Made by a program: the position numbers and the translations under genes. Positions 19,598 through 28,763 of a DNA stretch of 64,000 nt are shown piece after piece; within the stretch, counting starts at the first letter, position 1, and each line of letters begins with the position of its first letter. Under the pieces are notes generated by a model. It ran no database searches, had not been told where the DNA came from, and saw only the letters and a list, made by a program, of their open reading frames with translations. The stretch comes from Gammaproteobacteria bacterium (lineage in GTDB: Bacteria > Pseudomonadota > Gammaproteobacteria > Pseudomonadales > Azotimanducaceae), in contig JAPPGA010000019.1 of the NCBI GenBank assembly GCA_028821515.1, positions 1 to 64,000 on the forward strand. Reading direction: 5' to 3'.

Positions 19598-20496
19598 CCG
19601 AGCAGGAACTCGAGCAACGCCTTTTGCGAATGCAGTCGATTGCCCGCCTCCGTGTACACGACGGACCGGGGATCTTCGAACAGGTCATCGCTGACTTCCT
19701 CGCCCCTGTGGGCCGGAAGGCAGTGCATGAAGATCGCGTCCTTGCCGGCGAAATCGAGAAGCGCCGGCGTGACCTGGTATCCGTCGAACGCGTTTCGGCG
19801 GTCTTGCGCCTCCTCGTCGTGTCCCATGGAAGACCAGACGTCTGTAACCACGAGGTCGGCGTCTTCCACCGCGGCGCGCGGGCTCTCGACGAGGTCCGCG
19901 GTGTCGGTGGCGGCGAGCAGTTCCTCTTCCGGCCGATGGGTTTCGGGCGTGGCGATCTTCAGACGGAATCGGAATTGTCTGGCCGCGTTGATATACGAAT
20001 TGCACATGTTGTAGCCGTCGCCCACGAACGCGACGGTGCGACCTTCGATGGTTCGCCCCCGCACCTCCGCGTAGGTCTGGATGTCGGCGAGCAACTGGCA
20101 CGGGTGAAAACGGGCGGTCATGCCGTTGATGACAGGCACGGTAGAAGCGCGCGCAAACGCCGTGACGTCGTCGTGGCGCAGGGTCCGGATCATTACGGCA
20201 TCGACCATTTCGGAAAGCACGCGGGCGGTGTCCTCAATGGGCTCTCCCCGCCCTATCTGGGAGTCCTGGGGGCCCAGGTTGATGGCATGTCCCCCGAGTT
20301 GGTGCATCCCGACCTCGAATGCCACCCTGGTCCGCGTGGAGCTGAGCCCGAAGATCATGGCGAGCGTCTTGCCCCTGAGGGGCATGCACGTGTGGCCGTG
20401 CGCCTGGAGCCGCTTCAGTTCCGCGCCGCGCGAAACGATGCGGTCGAGTTCTTCGGGACTGAAGTCCCTTAAGGTCAGGAAGTGTCGTACCAGCAT
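19555..20496 (-). CDS. argF: ornithine carbamoyltransferase with repeat-derived C-terminal tail
   Basis: [81 protein letters not shown] followed by [13 protein letters not shown]. Confidence 0.93.
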   Translation of the reverse strand: [313 protein letters not shown]

Positions 20497-20500
20497 GGCG

Positions 20501-21664
20501 TCATGCCATTGCCTTGACCAGGCGGACGACGGTGGCGACCACCTGGTCCGCATCCTCGTCCGAGAGGACCAACGGCGGCAGGAGGCGGATGACGGTGTCG
20601 GCGGCGACATTCAGGATGACGCCAGCCTCCATTGCATCTGTCACCATCTGCGCGCACGGCCGGTCCAGTTCGACGGCCAGCAGCAGTCCCTTGCCGCGAA
20701 TCTCCTTCACGATGTTGCTGCCCTGCAAACCCTGGCGCAGGCCGGCAAGCATGCGCTCGCCGAGTTCTCCGGCCCGTTCCATCAAGCCGCCTTCGAGTTC
20801 GTCGAGTACCGCGTTCGCCGCCGCGCAGACCAGCGGATTCCCGCCGAAGGTGGAGCCATGGGTGCCGGCGACAAGCATCCCGGACGCCGTCCCGCGCGCC
20901 AGGCAGGCGCCGATGGGGACGCCGTTTCCGAGTCCCTTGGCGGTCGTGACGACGTCGGGAAGGATGTCACTGTGCTGGTAGCAGAAGAACTTGCCGGATC
21001 GGCCGTTGCCGGTCTGTACCTCGTCGAGCATCAAAAGCCAGCCGTTGTCGTCGCACAACGCCCGGAGGCGCGTCAGGTAGTCATCCTCGGGGATGTGGAT
21101 GCCGCCCTCCCCGAGAATCGGTTCGACCATCACGGCGACCACGTTTTCGTCGTTTTCGCCGATCCTGCGCACCGCGTCGATGTCGTTGAAGGGCGCGCGG
21201 ACGAACCCGCCCAGTAGCGGTTCGAAGCCGGCATGGACCTTGCGGTTGCCGGTGGCCGTCAGCGTTGCCATGGTCCGGCCGTGGAAACTGTTGTCCATCA
21301 CGACCGTGTGGGGGATGTCGATGCCGCGGTCGTGACCGTACAGGCGCGCAATCTTGATGGCCGCCTCGTTCGCTTCCGCGCCGGAGTTGCCGAAGAAAAC
21401 GTTGTCCATGCCGGAGAGCGCGGTCAACCGGGCCGCAAGTTTTTCCTGCCCGGCGATGCCGTACAGGTTTGAGGTGTGGGTCAGCGTACGCGCCTGCGCG
21501 GCGATGGCTTCGGTGACGTGGGGATGTGCGTGGCCGAGACCGGTGACAGCGAGTCCGCAAAGCGCGTCGATGTACTCCTTGCCGGCGTCGTCGTAAAGCC
21601 GCGCCCCGCTCCCCCGGGCGAATGTCACGGGTAGACGATTGTAGGTAGGCATGATGCTGGTCAT
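20501..21664 (-). CDS. argD: acetylornithine aminotransferase
   Basis: YNRLPVTFARGSGARLYDDAGKEYIDALCGLAVTGLGHAHP, FFGNSGAEANEAAIK, LLMLDEVQTGNGRSGKFF, HGSTFGGNPL; start set at MTSIMPTYN. Confidence 0.93.
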   Translation of the reverse strand: MTSIMPTYNRLPVTFARGSGARLYDDAGKEYIDALCGLAVTGLGHAHPHVTEAIAAQARTLTHTSNLYGIAGQEKLAARLTALSGMDNVFFGNSGAEANEAAIKIARLYGHDRGIDIPHTVVMDNSFHGRTMATLTATGNRKVHAGFEPLLGGFVRAPFNDIDAVRRIGENDENVVAVMVEPILGEGGIHIPEDDYLTRLRALCDDNGWLLMLDEVQTGNGRSGKFFCYQHSDILPDVVTTAKGLGNGVPIGACLARGTASGMLVAGTHGSTFGGNPLVCAAANAVLDELEGGLMERAGELGERMLAGLRQGLQGSNIVKEIRGKGLLLAVELDRPCAQMVTDAMEAGVILNVAADTVIRLLPPLVLSDEDADQVVATVVRLVKAMA

Positions 21665-21692
21665 GGGTACGCCCCCTTTTCGGTCTCGAGCG

Positions 21693-21780
21693 CCGCGCGA
21701 CCGCCACCGGGCCTTCGGCCCTCGCGTCGCCCCTGCGGTCGCGCGGGGCATAAAACAAAGCGGGCAGCAATATGCTGCCC
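21693..21780 (-). promoter_or_regulatory. structured argD leader: terminator-like hairpin plus U-rich tract, then 12-bp stem
   Basis: GGGCAGCA-ATA-TGCTGCCC (21762-21780), on the minus strand followed by GCTTTGTTTTATG; then CCGCGCGACCGC/GCGGTCGCGCGG arms (21693-21704/21735-21746). Confidence 0.55.
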
Positions 21781-21918
21781 TCCAGACAGAGCATCGTAGC
21801 AGCGATTCGCGCCAGTTCAAGCATCTGTCTTGCTCCGAAAGCCGGGCCTGGACTTGCCAGCTTCGTTGCGTATCCGACACACTAGCCGCGCAAGCCCCCT
21901 GTCGAAGCGATCTTCCGC

Positions 21919-23505
21919 ATGACCCTCATCACCTGGTCCTGGCTGTTTCTCGCGCTCTACACGGGTGCCATGCTCGCGATCGGCGTGATCGGCAAGCGGC
22001 GCGTCAAGCACGCGGACGACTTCGCCACGGCGCGGGGCGCGTACGGCCCATGGGTGCTTGCTTTCGCGTTCGCCGCCACCACCGCCAGCGGCGCGACGTT
22101 TCTCGGCGGGCCGGGTCTCGCCTACGAATTCGGCACGGCGACCATCTGGAGCAACTTCCTCTATCCCATCGGCGTGTATTTCGGCGTGCTCATTTCCATG
22201 CGCCTCATCGCGACGTCGGGGAATCGGTTCGGCAATCGTTCCATTCCTGAATACCTCGGGGACCGCTACCAGTCGGACGGCATCCGCGTCGTCATATCCC
22301 TGCTGTCGCTGGTCCTGTTCTTCTACATCGTCGGGCAACTCGTTTCCGGCCTGGTGATGTTCGAGGTCATGCTCGGCATGCCGAAGATGTGGGCGTTGAT
22401 CGTGACCTCCTCGGTGCTGCTGATCTACGTCGTGATGGGCGGCGCCCATGCGGACATACTTACCGATGCCGCCCAGGGGGTCATGATGCTGATCCTCGCC
22501 GTTGTCGTCGTATTCCTGTTCCTGTTCGCGGTCGGGGTGGAAGGAGGACTCGGGGGACTCATCAATAACCTCAACACCCAGGACGAGAATCTCGTTGGCC
22601 CGTTGAACAGGAGTACGCCCCTGCTGCATTCGTGGTGGTCGATCGCCTGCATCCCGCTGGCGCATCTTCCGCTGGGACTATTGCCGCACCTCGGCAACAA
22701 GCTCTGGGCATTGAAGGACACGGGCCAGCAACGCACCTTCATCAAGCTGGCGTTCACTTTCGGGCTGACGCTGGGCATGCTGGGTCTCGGCGGCCTGGTG
22801 GCCCGGGCCCTGGTAGGCGACTCGCTCTACGACGAGGGCGCCAACCCGAATGAAGCCCTGCCAATACTCTTCATCGAGTTGTTCCCGACGTGGCTGGCCG
22901 CGCTGATCGGCGTCGGCATTCTTGCCGCAATCATGTCCACAGCCGATGGCCTCGTCGTTTCCTCGTCGCAGGTCATCGCCAACGACCTGTACCGCCGAAC
23001 ACTGGCGCGCTACCTGGCGCCCAACGCCACGGAGGAAGAGCACGACCGCATGGAACTCCTCATCAGCCGCTGGGCGACGGTGGTGGTGCTGGTTCTGTGC
23101 ACGCTGCTGGCCTGGCTCTTCATGCAGCGCAATATCGCGCTCATCGTCTGGATCGGTGTCGGCGGGATGATGGCGGCGTTTGCGGGGCCCCTGGTCCTGG
23201 GAGCCCTCTGGAAGGGCGTCACCCGACGGGGCGCCTACGCAGGACTTATCTCCGGATTTGCGACCTTCGCCATCCTGCACGGGCAGGTGCTGAATCCCGC
23301 AGTCGTGGAAGGCTGGGGTTTCCTTCACACGGTGATCGCCTGGCTGGCCGGAGAAGGGGGCAATCCCATTTCCTGCGCCGCCATAGGAGAAGGCGTCGGC
23401 GTGCTCATGACCTTCGTGGTATCCAAGCTGACCGCGCCACTGCCCGCGGCGCATGTGGAAGAGATCTTCCGCGACGAAGAGGTGAGGCCGGCAGGGCAGA
23501 CTTGA
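21919..23505 (+). CDS. sodium:solute symporter family (SSS, PanF-like)
   Basis: multi-TM; ATTASGATFLGGPGLAYEFG, SIPEYLGDRYQSDGIR, GILAAIMSTADGLVVSSSQVIANDLYRR. Confidence 0.88.
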   Translation: MTLITWSWLFLALYTGAMLAIGVIGKRRVKHADDFATARGAYGPWVLAFAFAATTASGATFLGGPGLAYEFGTATIWSNFLYPIGVYFGVLISMRLIATSGNRFGNRSIPEYLGDRYQSDGIRVVISLLSLVLFFYIVGQLVSGLVMFEVMLGMPKMWALIVTSSVLLIYVVMGGAHADILTDAAQGVMMLILAVVVVFLFLFAVGVEGGLGGLINNLNTQDENLVGPLNRSTPLLHSWWSIACIPLAHLPLGLLPHLGNKLWALKDTGQQRTFIKLAFTFGLTLGMLGLGGLVARALVGDSLYDEGANPNEALPILFIELFPTWLAALIGVGILAAIMSTADGLVVSSSQVIANDLYRRTLARYLAPNATEEEHDRMELLISRWATVVVLVLCTLLAWLFMQRNIALIVWIGVGGMMAAFAGPLVLGALWKGVTRRGAYAGLISGFATFAILHGQVLNPAVVEGWGFLHTVIAWLAGEGGNPISCAAIGEGVGVLMTFVVSKLTAPLPAAHVEEIFRDEEVRPAGQT

Positions 23506-23513
23506 CCAGTGGG

Positions 23514-24728
23514 TCAGGGATGCTCGTCGGCTTCTTTCCGAGTCGGCGGCAGGCTCCACTGCAATACCAGCCAGGCAGCCACGGCGGAAGCCACGGATCC
23601 AATGAGAATCCCCAGCCGGTCTCCCGCGTAGTACTCGCCACTGCCGTGCTCGAATGCGAGCCCGGCGATGAAGAGGCTCAAGGTGAACCCGATACCACAA
23701 GCCCACGCAACGCCGATGATCTGGCCCCAGGTGACGCCGTCCGGCAAGGACACGGCACGTAACAGAACGCCGAGTCCGACAAAAGCGACGATGCCGGCCG
23801 GCTTGCCGAGAAACAGGCCTGCGGTGATGCCGAGTGTCACCGGGTGGAGCATGTCGTCGATGCCGATCCCGCCGAGCGGGATTCCGGCGTTGACGAAAGC
23901 GAACACCGGAAGGATCGCGTAGGCGACGGGGGCGTGCAGGTCGTGCTCAAGCTGCCTCAAGGGTGAGCCTCCTTCCGGGTCCCGAGTGGGTACGCAGAAA
24001 GCGATGAGGACGCCCGCGAGGGTCGCATGCACACCGGACTTCAGCATGGCCACCCACAACACCACACCGACGAGCACGTAAGCCGTGATGCTTGTGACAC
24101 GGAGCCGGTTCAGGGTCACGCCGACGCCCAGCGCGACGACGCCCACTATCAGTGCTTCCAGGGACAGGTCCGCCGAGTAGAAGATCGCGATGATCGCGAT
24201 GGCTGCGAGGTCGTCGAATATGGCGAGCGTCAGCAGGAACACCTTGAGCGAAGGCGGGACGCGTCGACCGAAGACGCTGAGCAGCGCCAGTGCAAACGCG
24301 ATGTCCGTCGCCACCGGGATGCCCCAGCCGTCGAGCGCCACGGGGTCGTGCCAGTTCAGGGCCGCGTAGATCGCTGCGGGGACGGCCATGCCGCCGACCG
24401 CGCCAAGCCCGGGCAGCACTACCTGTCTCGCCGAGGAAAGTTCGCCTTCCAGGAACTCGCGTTTGACTTCGAGTCCGACCAGGAAGAAGAACACCGCCAT
24501 CAGCCCGTCGTTCACCCACAGGAGCAGTGGCTTCTCGATGGCGACTGCGCCCACCTGCACGGCGATGGTCGTGTCCACAAGCCCTGCATAGAGCGTTGCG
24601 AGAGGCGTGTTGACTGCGACGAGGGCAGCGATGGCCGCTACAAGCAGGAGAATCCCGCCGGCGGATTCGAGCTGGATGAACTCGCGGATGGCGGAAGTGA
24701 ACCGCGGAGGTTGCGCTGGTTGGTCCAT
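23514..24728 (-). CDS. nhaA: Na+/H+ antiporter NhaA
   Basis: AGGILLLVAAIAALVAVN, LLLWVNDGLMAVFFFLVGLEVKREFLEGEL, GWGIPVATDIAFALALLSVFG. Confidence 0.94.
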   Translation of the reverse strand: MDQPAQPPRFTSAIREFIQLESAGGILLLVAAIAALVAVNTPLATLYAGLVDTTIAVQVGAVAIEKPLLLWVNDGLMAVFFFLVGLEVKREFLEGELSSARQVVLPGLGAVGGMAVPAAIYAALNWHDPVALDGWGIPVATDIAFALALLSVFGRRVPPSLKVFLLTLAIFDDLAAIAIIAIFYSADLSLEALIVGVVALGVGVTLNRLRVTSITAYVLVGVVLWVAMLKSGVHATLAGVLIAFCVPTRDPEGGSPLRQLEHDLHAPVAYAILPVFAFVNAGIPLGGIGIDDMLHPVTLGITAGLFLGKPAGIVAFVGLGVLLRAVSLPDGVTWGQIIGVAWACGIGFTLSLFIAGLAFEHGSGEYYAGDRLGILIGSVASAVAAWLVLQWSLPPTRKEADEHP

Positions 24729-24731
24729 GTC

Positions 24732-25865
24732 CTATGGGTTCCGGACCGCTTCTTCGAATAGAGACAATCCCTGTTGCAGGGTGATGCGGGGACAGCCGAA
24801 GTTGAAGCGCTGAAATCCCGGGGCGCCGAATGGCTCGCCGTCCGAGAGGCGGATTCCGAATCGATCGAAGTGCGCGCATGCGTCGTCAAGGGCGAGGGCG
24901 CTGACGTCGATCCAGCCGAGATAGGTGGCCTCGACGTGGGTCATCTCGACGCCATCCAGTTTCGCGACCGTCTGCTCCAGCAGGTCGCGGTTTTTCGAAA
25001 GGTACGCGGTGACCGCACGAAGCCAGTCGGACCGGTCCGTGTAGGCCCAGAGCGCCGCCGCGAAGGCGAGGGGCGAAACGCCGGACCCCAGGCCCAACAG
25101 GGCTTCCTCGTAGTTGTTTCGCAGCACCGGGTCGGCGATCACGGCAACCCCGAGGCTCAGGCCGGGCATGTTGTACGCCTTGTTCGGGCTGAATAACGAG
25201 ATGCACCGCAACTCGGGATTGAGCGTTGCGGTCGGCACGTGACAGGCGGTCGCGTCGAGCAGGAGGTCGCAGTGGATTTCATCGCTGACCAGGGTGAGAT
25301 CGTGCCGAAGGCAAAAGCCGACCAGCGCCTCGAGTTCGCTGCGATCGTATGCGCGTCCGGTGGGGTTCTGCGGACTGCACAGCAGGAGCCCGCGCGTGGA
25401 TGGCTGAACCGCGTCCTCGAGCCTGTCCATGTCCATTACCCATCGGCCCCTGTCCCGCACGAGGTCAACGAACAGGGCTTCCTTGCCCGCTTGTCGTGGT
25501 ACGGACAGGAACGGGTGGTAGACGGGGACGGGTATCAGGATGCTCTCTCCGGGATCGCCGATCACGCGTCCGGCGAGGTTGAGACCGGGAACGACGCCCG
25601 GCAGCCACAAGAGCCACTCTCTCGGCACTGACCAGCCGAATCGGTCCATGAGCCATTCCAGGAAGGCATCTTCGACTGCTGGCGGTGGATCCGTGTACCC
25701 GAGGACGCCGTGGCGGAGGCGCTCTTCCACCGCTGCAAGCAGGCCGGGAGGTGACTTGAAATCCATGTCAGCCACCCAGAAGGGCAACAGGTCGGGGCCG
25801 TATCGAACCCACTTGGTGCTCGATGTCGCCCTGCGATCGATGACGGAATCGAAGTCGTAAGCCAT
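24732..25865 (-). CDS. MalY/PatB family PLP-dependent aminotransferase / C-S lyase
   Basis: FDSVIDRRATSSTKWVRYGPDLLPFWVADMDFKSPP, GYTDPP, LCSPQNPTGRAYDRSEL, SDEIHCDLLLD, FSPNKAYNMPGL. Confidence 0.9.
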   Translation of the reverse strand: MAYDFDSVIDRRATSSTKWVRYGPDLLPFWVADMDFKSPPGLLAAVEERLRHGVLGYTDPPPAVEDAFLEWLMDRFGWSVPREWLLWLPGVVPGLNLAGRVIGDPGESILIPVPVYHPFLSVPRQAGKEALFVDLVRDRGRWVMDMDRLEDAVQPSTRGLLLCSPQNPTGRAYDRSELEALVGFCLRHDLTLVSDEIHCDLLLDATACHVPTATLNPELRCISLFSPNKAYNMPGLSLGVAVIADPVLRNNYEEALLGLGSGVSPLAFAAALWAYTDRSDWLRAVTAYLSKNRDLLEQTVAKLDGVEMTHVEATYLGWIDVSALALDDACAHFDRFGIRLSDGEPFGAPGFQRFNFGCPRITLQQGLSLFEEAVRNP

Positions 25866-25912
25866 ATGCGAATCGGCCCTGCGTGACGTGTGGTCGAACG
25901 GGCCCGGCGTAC

Positions 25913-26833
25913 TCAGGTCGCGTCCGAGTCCTGCTTGTCCATGCCCGCCACGGCGCGGTCCTTGGGCGCGCTGGCGTAGGCGCCGCGGAAGTCGCGGAAC
26001 GGTCCGTCGCGCCATTCCAGCGCCGCCTTCAGACCGTCTTCCCGCACCCGGCGTCCCCACTCCGCACTGGCGGCGCGCTGGGAACTCAGGGCCTGGATTT
26101 CGGTGCCCGAGTGCAGGGCCGTGCGGATGCCCATGGTTTCGTACTGCCGGTTCACGGCTCGTTTCGTGTACATCAACATCTCGTTGTCGATGAATCCCAG
26201 GCGCCGGGCGAACTTCTCCGTGAACTCCCCGAGCTCTTCTTTCGGCACGGCGTAGTTGGCCCAGCCGAGACGCGCCATTTCCGTGCCGGAGAAGGAGTCG
26301 CCCATGAACGCGAACTCTCTCGCCTTTGCCGGCGGCAGGTGCCACGGTGCCCACATCATGTCCATGGTCGTCATGGCGCGTACCGGCGGATAGCCGATCT
26401 GGGCGTCTTCCGCGACGATGCGAAAGTCGCAGGTGGTGGCCAGTTCGGTCCCGCCGGCCAGGCAGTGTCCCTGGACCTGGGCGACGACGGGCTTGGCCAG
26501 CTCCCAGATGACCCAGTTCGTCATCACGACGTGCCGCGCCCACTGCGATGCTCCCGGGTGGGTACTGCCCGTATCGGGCAGCTTCGACCGATGGTCGACG
26601 AAGCTATCGTCCTCGGCGCTGCGCGCCGGGGTGAGATCGTAGCCCGCTGAGAAGGAACGCCCGGCACCCCGCAGGATGATCACGCCGACGCTGTCGTCGT
26701 ACTCGGCTTCGCGCATCGCATCCATCACTTCGCCGCGCAGGTTGTTGCTGAGCGCGTTCAGCTTCTCCGGGCGATTGAGTGTGACAAATGCAAGCCGGTC
26801 GTCCGTCTCGTAGGTGATGTCGGTGTAGTTCAT
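25913..26833 (-). CDS. enoyl-CoA hydratase/isomerase family protein
   Basis: LAFVTLNRPEKLNALSNNLRGEV, ILRGAGRSFSAGYDL, VQGHCLAGGTELATTCDFRI. Confidence 0.9.
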   Translation of the reverse strand: MNYTDITYETDDRLAFVTLNRPEKLNALSNNLRGEVMDAMREAEYDDSVGVIILRGAGRSFSAGYDLTPARSAEDDSFVDHRSKLPDTGSTHPGASQWARHVVMTNWVIWELAKPVVAQVQGHCLAGGTELATTCDFRIVAEDAQIGYPPVRAMTTMDMMWAPWHLPPAKAREFAFMGDSFSGTEMARLGWANYAVPKEELGEFTEKFARRLGFIDNEMLMYTKRAVNRQYETMGIRTALHSGTEIQALSSQRAASAEWGRRVREDGLKAALEWRDGPFRDFRGAYASAPKDRAVAGMDKQDSDAT

Positions 26834-26948
26834 TGCGCCTCCTGAAAGGGAGTCGCCGCGAATGCGGCGACTCCGACATGCTATCGCAATTGCCCGAGGG
26901 ATCAGGCGCCGGGGATGGGAATACGAAGACGCCGGCTATTGGGCGTTC

Positions 26949-27236
26949 CTAGTGGAACACGTCCGAGTTGTTCTGCCGCCGTACAGCCTGATCATCCGTG
27001 ATGTGCACGTCGCGGGCGGCGTTGGTGTTCGTATAGGCGAGGTCTATCGCGTTTGCGAGGCATGCGGGACACATGCCCTGCACGATCAGGTCTTCCACCA
27101 CCATGCCGATGACGTCGTACACGGTAATGGCCTCTTCGTGTTCTTCGTTGAATCGCCAGAGTACGTCGCCGACAACCTTGGCGACGGCATCGGCTCGTGT
27201 CGCGTCGCGCATTTCGCGCGCCTGGTCTTCTGTCAC
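26949..27236 (-). CDS. hypothetical protein with CPAC motif
   Basis: 95-aa ORF with plausible composition; GMCPACLANAIDLAYTNTNA. Confidence 0.5.
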   Translation of the reverse strand: MTEDQAREMRDATRADAVAKVVGDVLWRFNEEHEEAITVYDVIGMVVEDLIVQGMCPACLANAIDLAYTNTNAARDVHITDDQAVRRQNNSDVFH

Positions 27237-27350
27237 TGCAAATCCGTTTCAAATCGATTCGACTGTGGGGCATGTTATCAATCCCGGTCAGTGGAAACCG
27301 CCACGGCTGAAAAACACGCGTTGACTCGGCGTGTATCAGATGGAGCGACG

Positions 27351-28715
27351 ATGACCAGAAAGGATCCAGCAGTCCGGTTCCGATCGGGGTTTTGGGGCGT
27401 CCTGTTTCTGGCCGTCGCCGTGATGTCGAAGGCCGGCGAAACGGAGTCACAGGCAGACAGTTCGGGTGATTGCGAGGAACTGTTTCGCGTGGCCAGCACG
27501 ATGGACTTCGATCATGCGTGGACGGGGACCATCCGGCTGCGGGAAATGGAATCGTCTTGCGTCCGTTCGGAAAACGAACGGACGTACTGGCAAATGCGGG
27601 CTACCGGGGAGAATCTTCTTGGCAACCACCACTCCGCGCTTGAGTACTTCAACCGTGCCATAGGGGGGCGCAGATCGCGGCAGGATTTTCCGGCAGAAGC
27701 GAAGTCCAGATCCGCCGTTGCGTACATCGTTACCCGCGCAGCCGGCCACCAGGTCGTCATGGTTAACGAACAGCACCATGTCTCCACGGAGCGATTGCTT
27801 ACGCTGGAGCTACTACAACCCCTGTACGATCAAGGTTTCCGCTACTTCGCGGCGGAAGCGCTTTGGGTTTGGGAAGGCGACGACCAGCTCAACCACCGTG
27901 GTTATCCGATCCGCGAAACCGGGGGCTACGTCAATGACGTGGTTTTTGGCGAGTTATTGCGCGAAGCCATCTCGATCGGTTACGAGTTAGTGCCCTATGA
28001 GGCGAGCCAGGAACAGATGCAGCCGACGGATACCATGACCTCCCAACAGGCGCGCGACTACGGGCAGGCGCAGAACCTGATCGCGACGACGATCAAGCAG
28101 GATCCTGAGGCCAAGGTCCTCGTCCATTGCGGGTATGACCATCTCCGGGAAGTTCCGAGCCCAGGAGGCTGGACGCCCATGGCTTACTACTTTCGTGAAG
28201 CCACGGGCATCGATCCGCTAACGGTTGACCAGACCCTGTTCGCCGAGAGGAATGCGGAAGGGATGGAACACCCATGGCGGCTGGCGGCAGACGAAAGGGG
28301 CTTGTTGGACGACCAACCCGTTGTGCTCGTGGGTAGCGATGGCGACCTCGTGCCAGTTGAACAGACGCACGTCGATGTCACAGTGCTCAATCCGAGCACC
28401 GAATATCGGAACGACCGTCCAGGGTGGATGACGCTGGGCGGGCGCAGGGATCCCGTAGGGGTCACGACGCCGGAATGTATCGAAGAGACGTGCGTCGTCG
28501 AGGCGTTCAATCCTGCCTGGGAGGAACGTGCCGTTCCTTACGACCGCGTGGAAGTCAGAGCGGCGAAAGTGACCATGTATGTTCCGCCGCATGTCGACAT
28601 CGTGATACGCGGCTACCGCCTTGACGGAAGTCCAGCCTTCTCGCAGATGCTGACCCGGGTTCAGGGTACCCATTCAGGTCTCCGGATACCTGATAGTTGG
28701 GGGGAACCCCTGTAG
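27351..28715 (+). CDS. exported protein with erythromycin-esterase/ChaN-like (Tiki superfamily-like) domain, function unknown
   Basis: signal-like N-terminus; VMVNEQHHVSTERLLTLELLQPLYDQGFRYFAAEAL, KVLVHCGYDHLRE; start placed at MTRKDPAV. Confidence 0.55.
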   Translation: MTRKDPAVRFRSGFWGVLFLAVAVMSKAGETESQADSSGDCEELFRVASTMDFDHAWTGTIRLREMESSCVRSENERTYWQMRATGENLLGNHHSALEYFNRAIGGRRSRQDFPAEAKSRSAVAYIVTRAAGHQVVMVNEQHHVSTERLLTLELLQPLYDQGFRYFAAEALWVWEGDDQLNHRGYPIRETGGYVNDVVFGELLREAISIGYELVPYEASQEQMQPTDTMTSQQARDYGQAQNLIATTIKQDPEAKVLVHCGYDHLREVPSPGGWTPMAYYFREATGIDPLTVDQTLFAERNAEGMEHPWRLAADERGLLDDQPVVLVGSDGDLVPVEQTHVDVTVLNPSTEYRNDRPGWMTLGGRRDPVGVTTPECIEETCVVEAFNPAWEERAVPYDRVEVRAAKVTMYVPPHVDIVIRGYRLDGSPAFSQMLTRVQGTHSGLRIPDSWGEPL

Positions 28716-28763
28716 TCGGTAGATGCCCTAAAGATTGCATGTGCGGAGTTTCAAGGAGTAACC

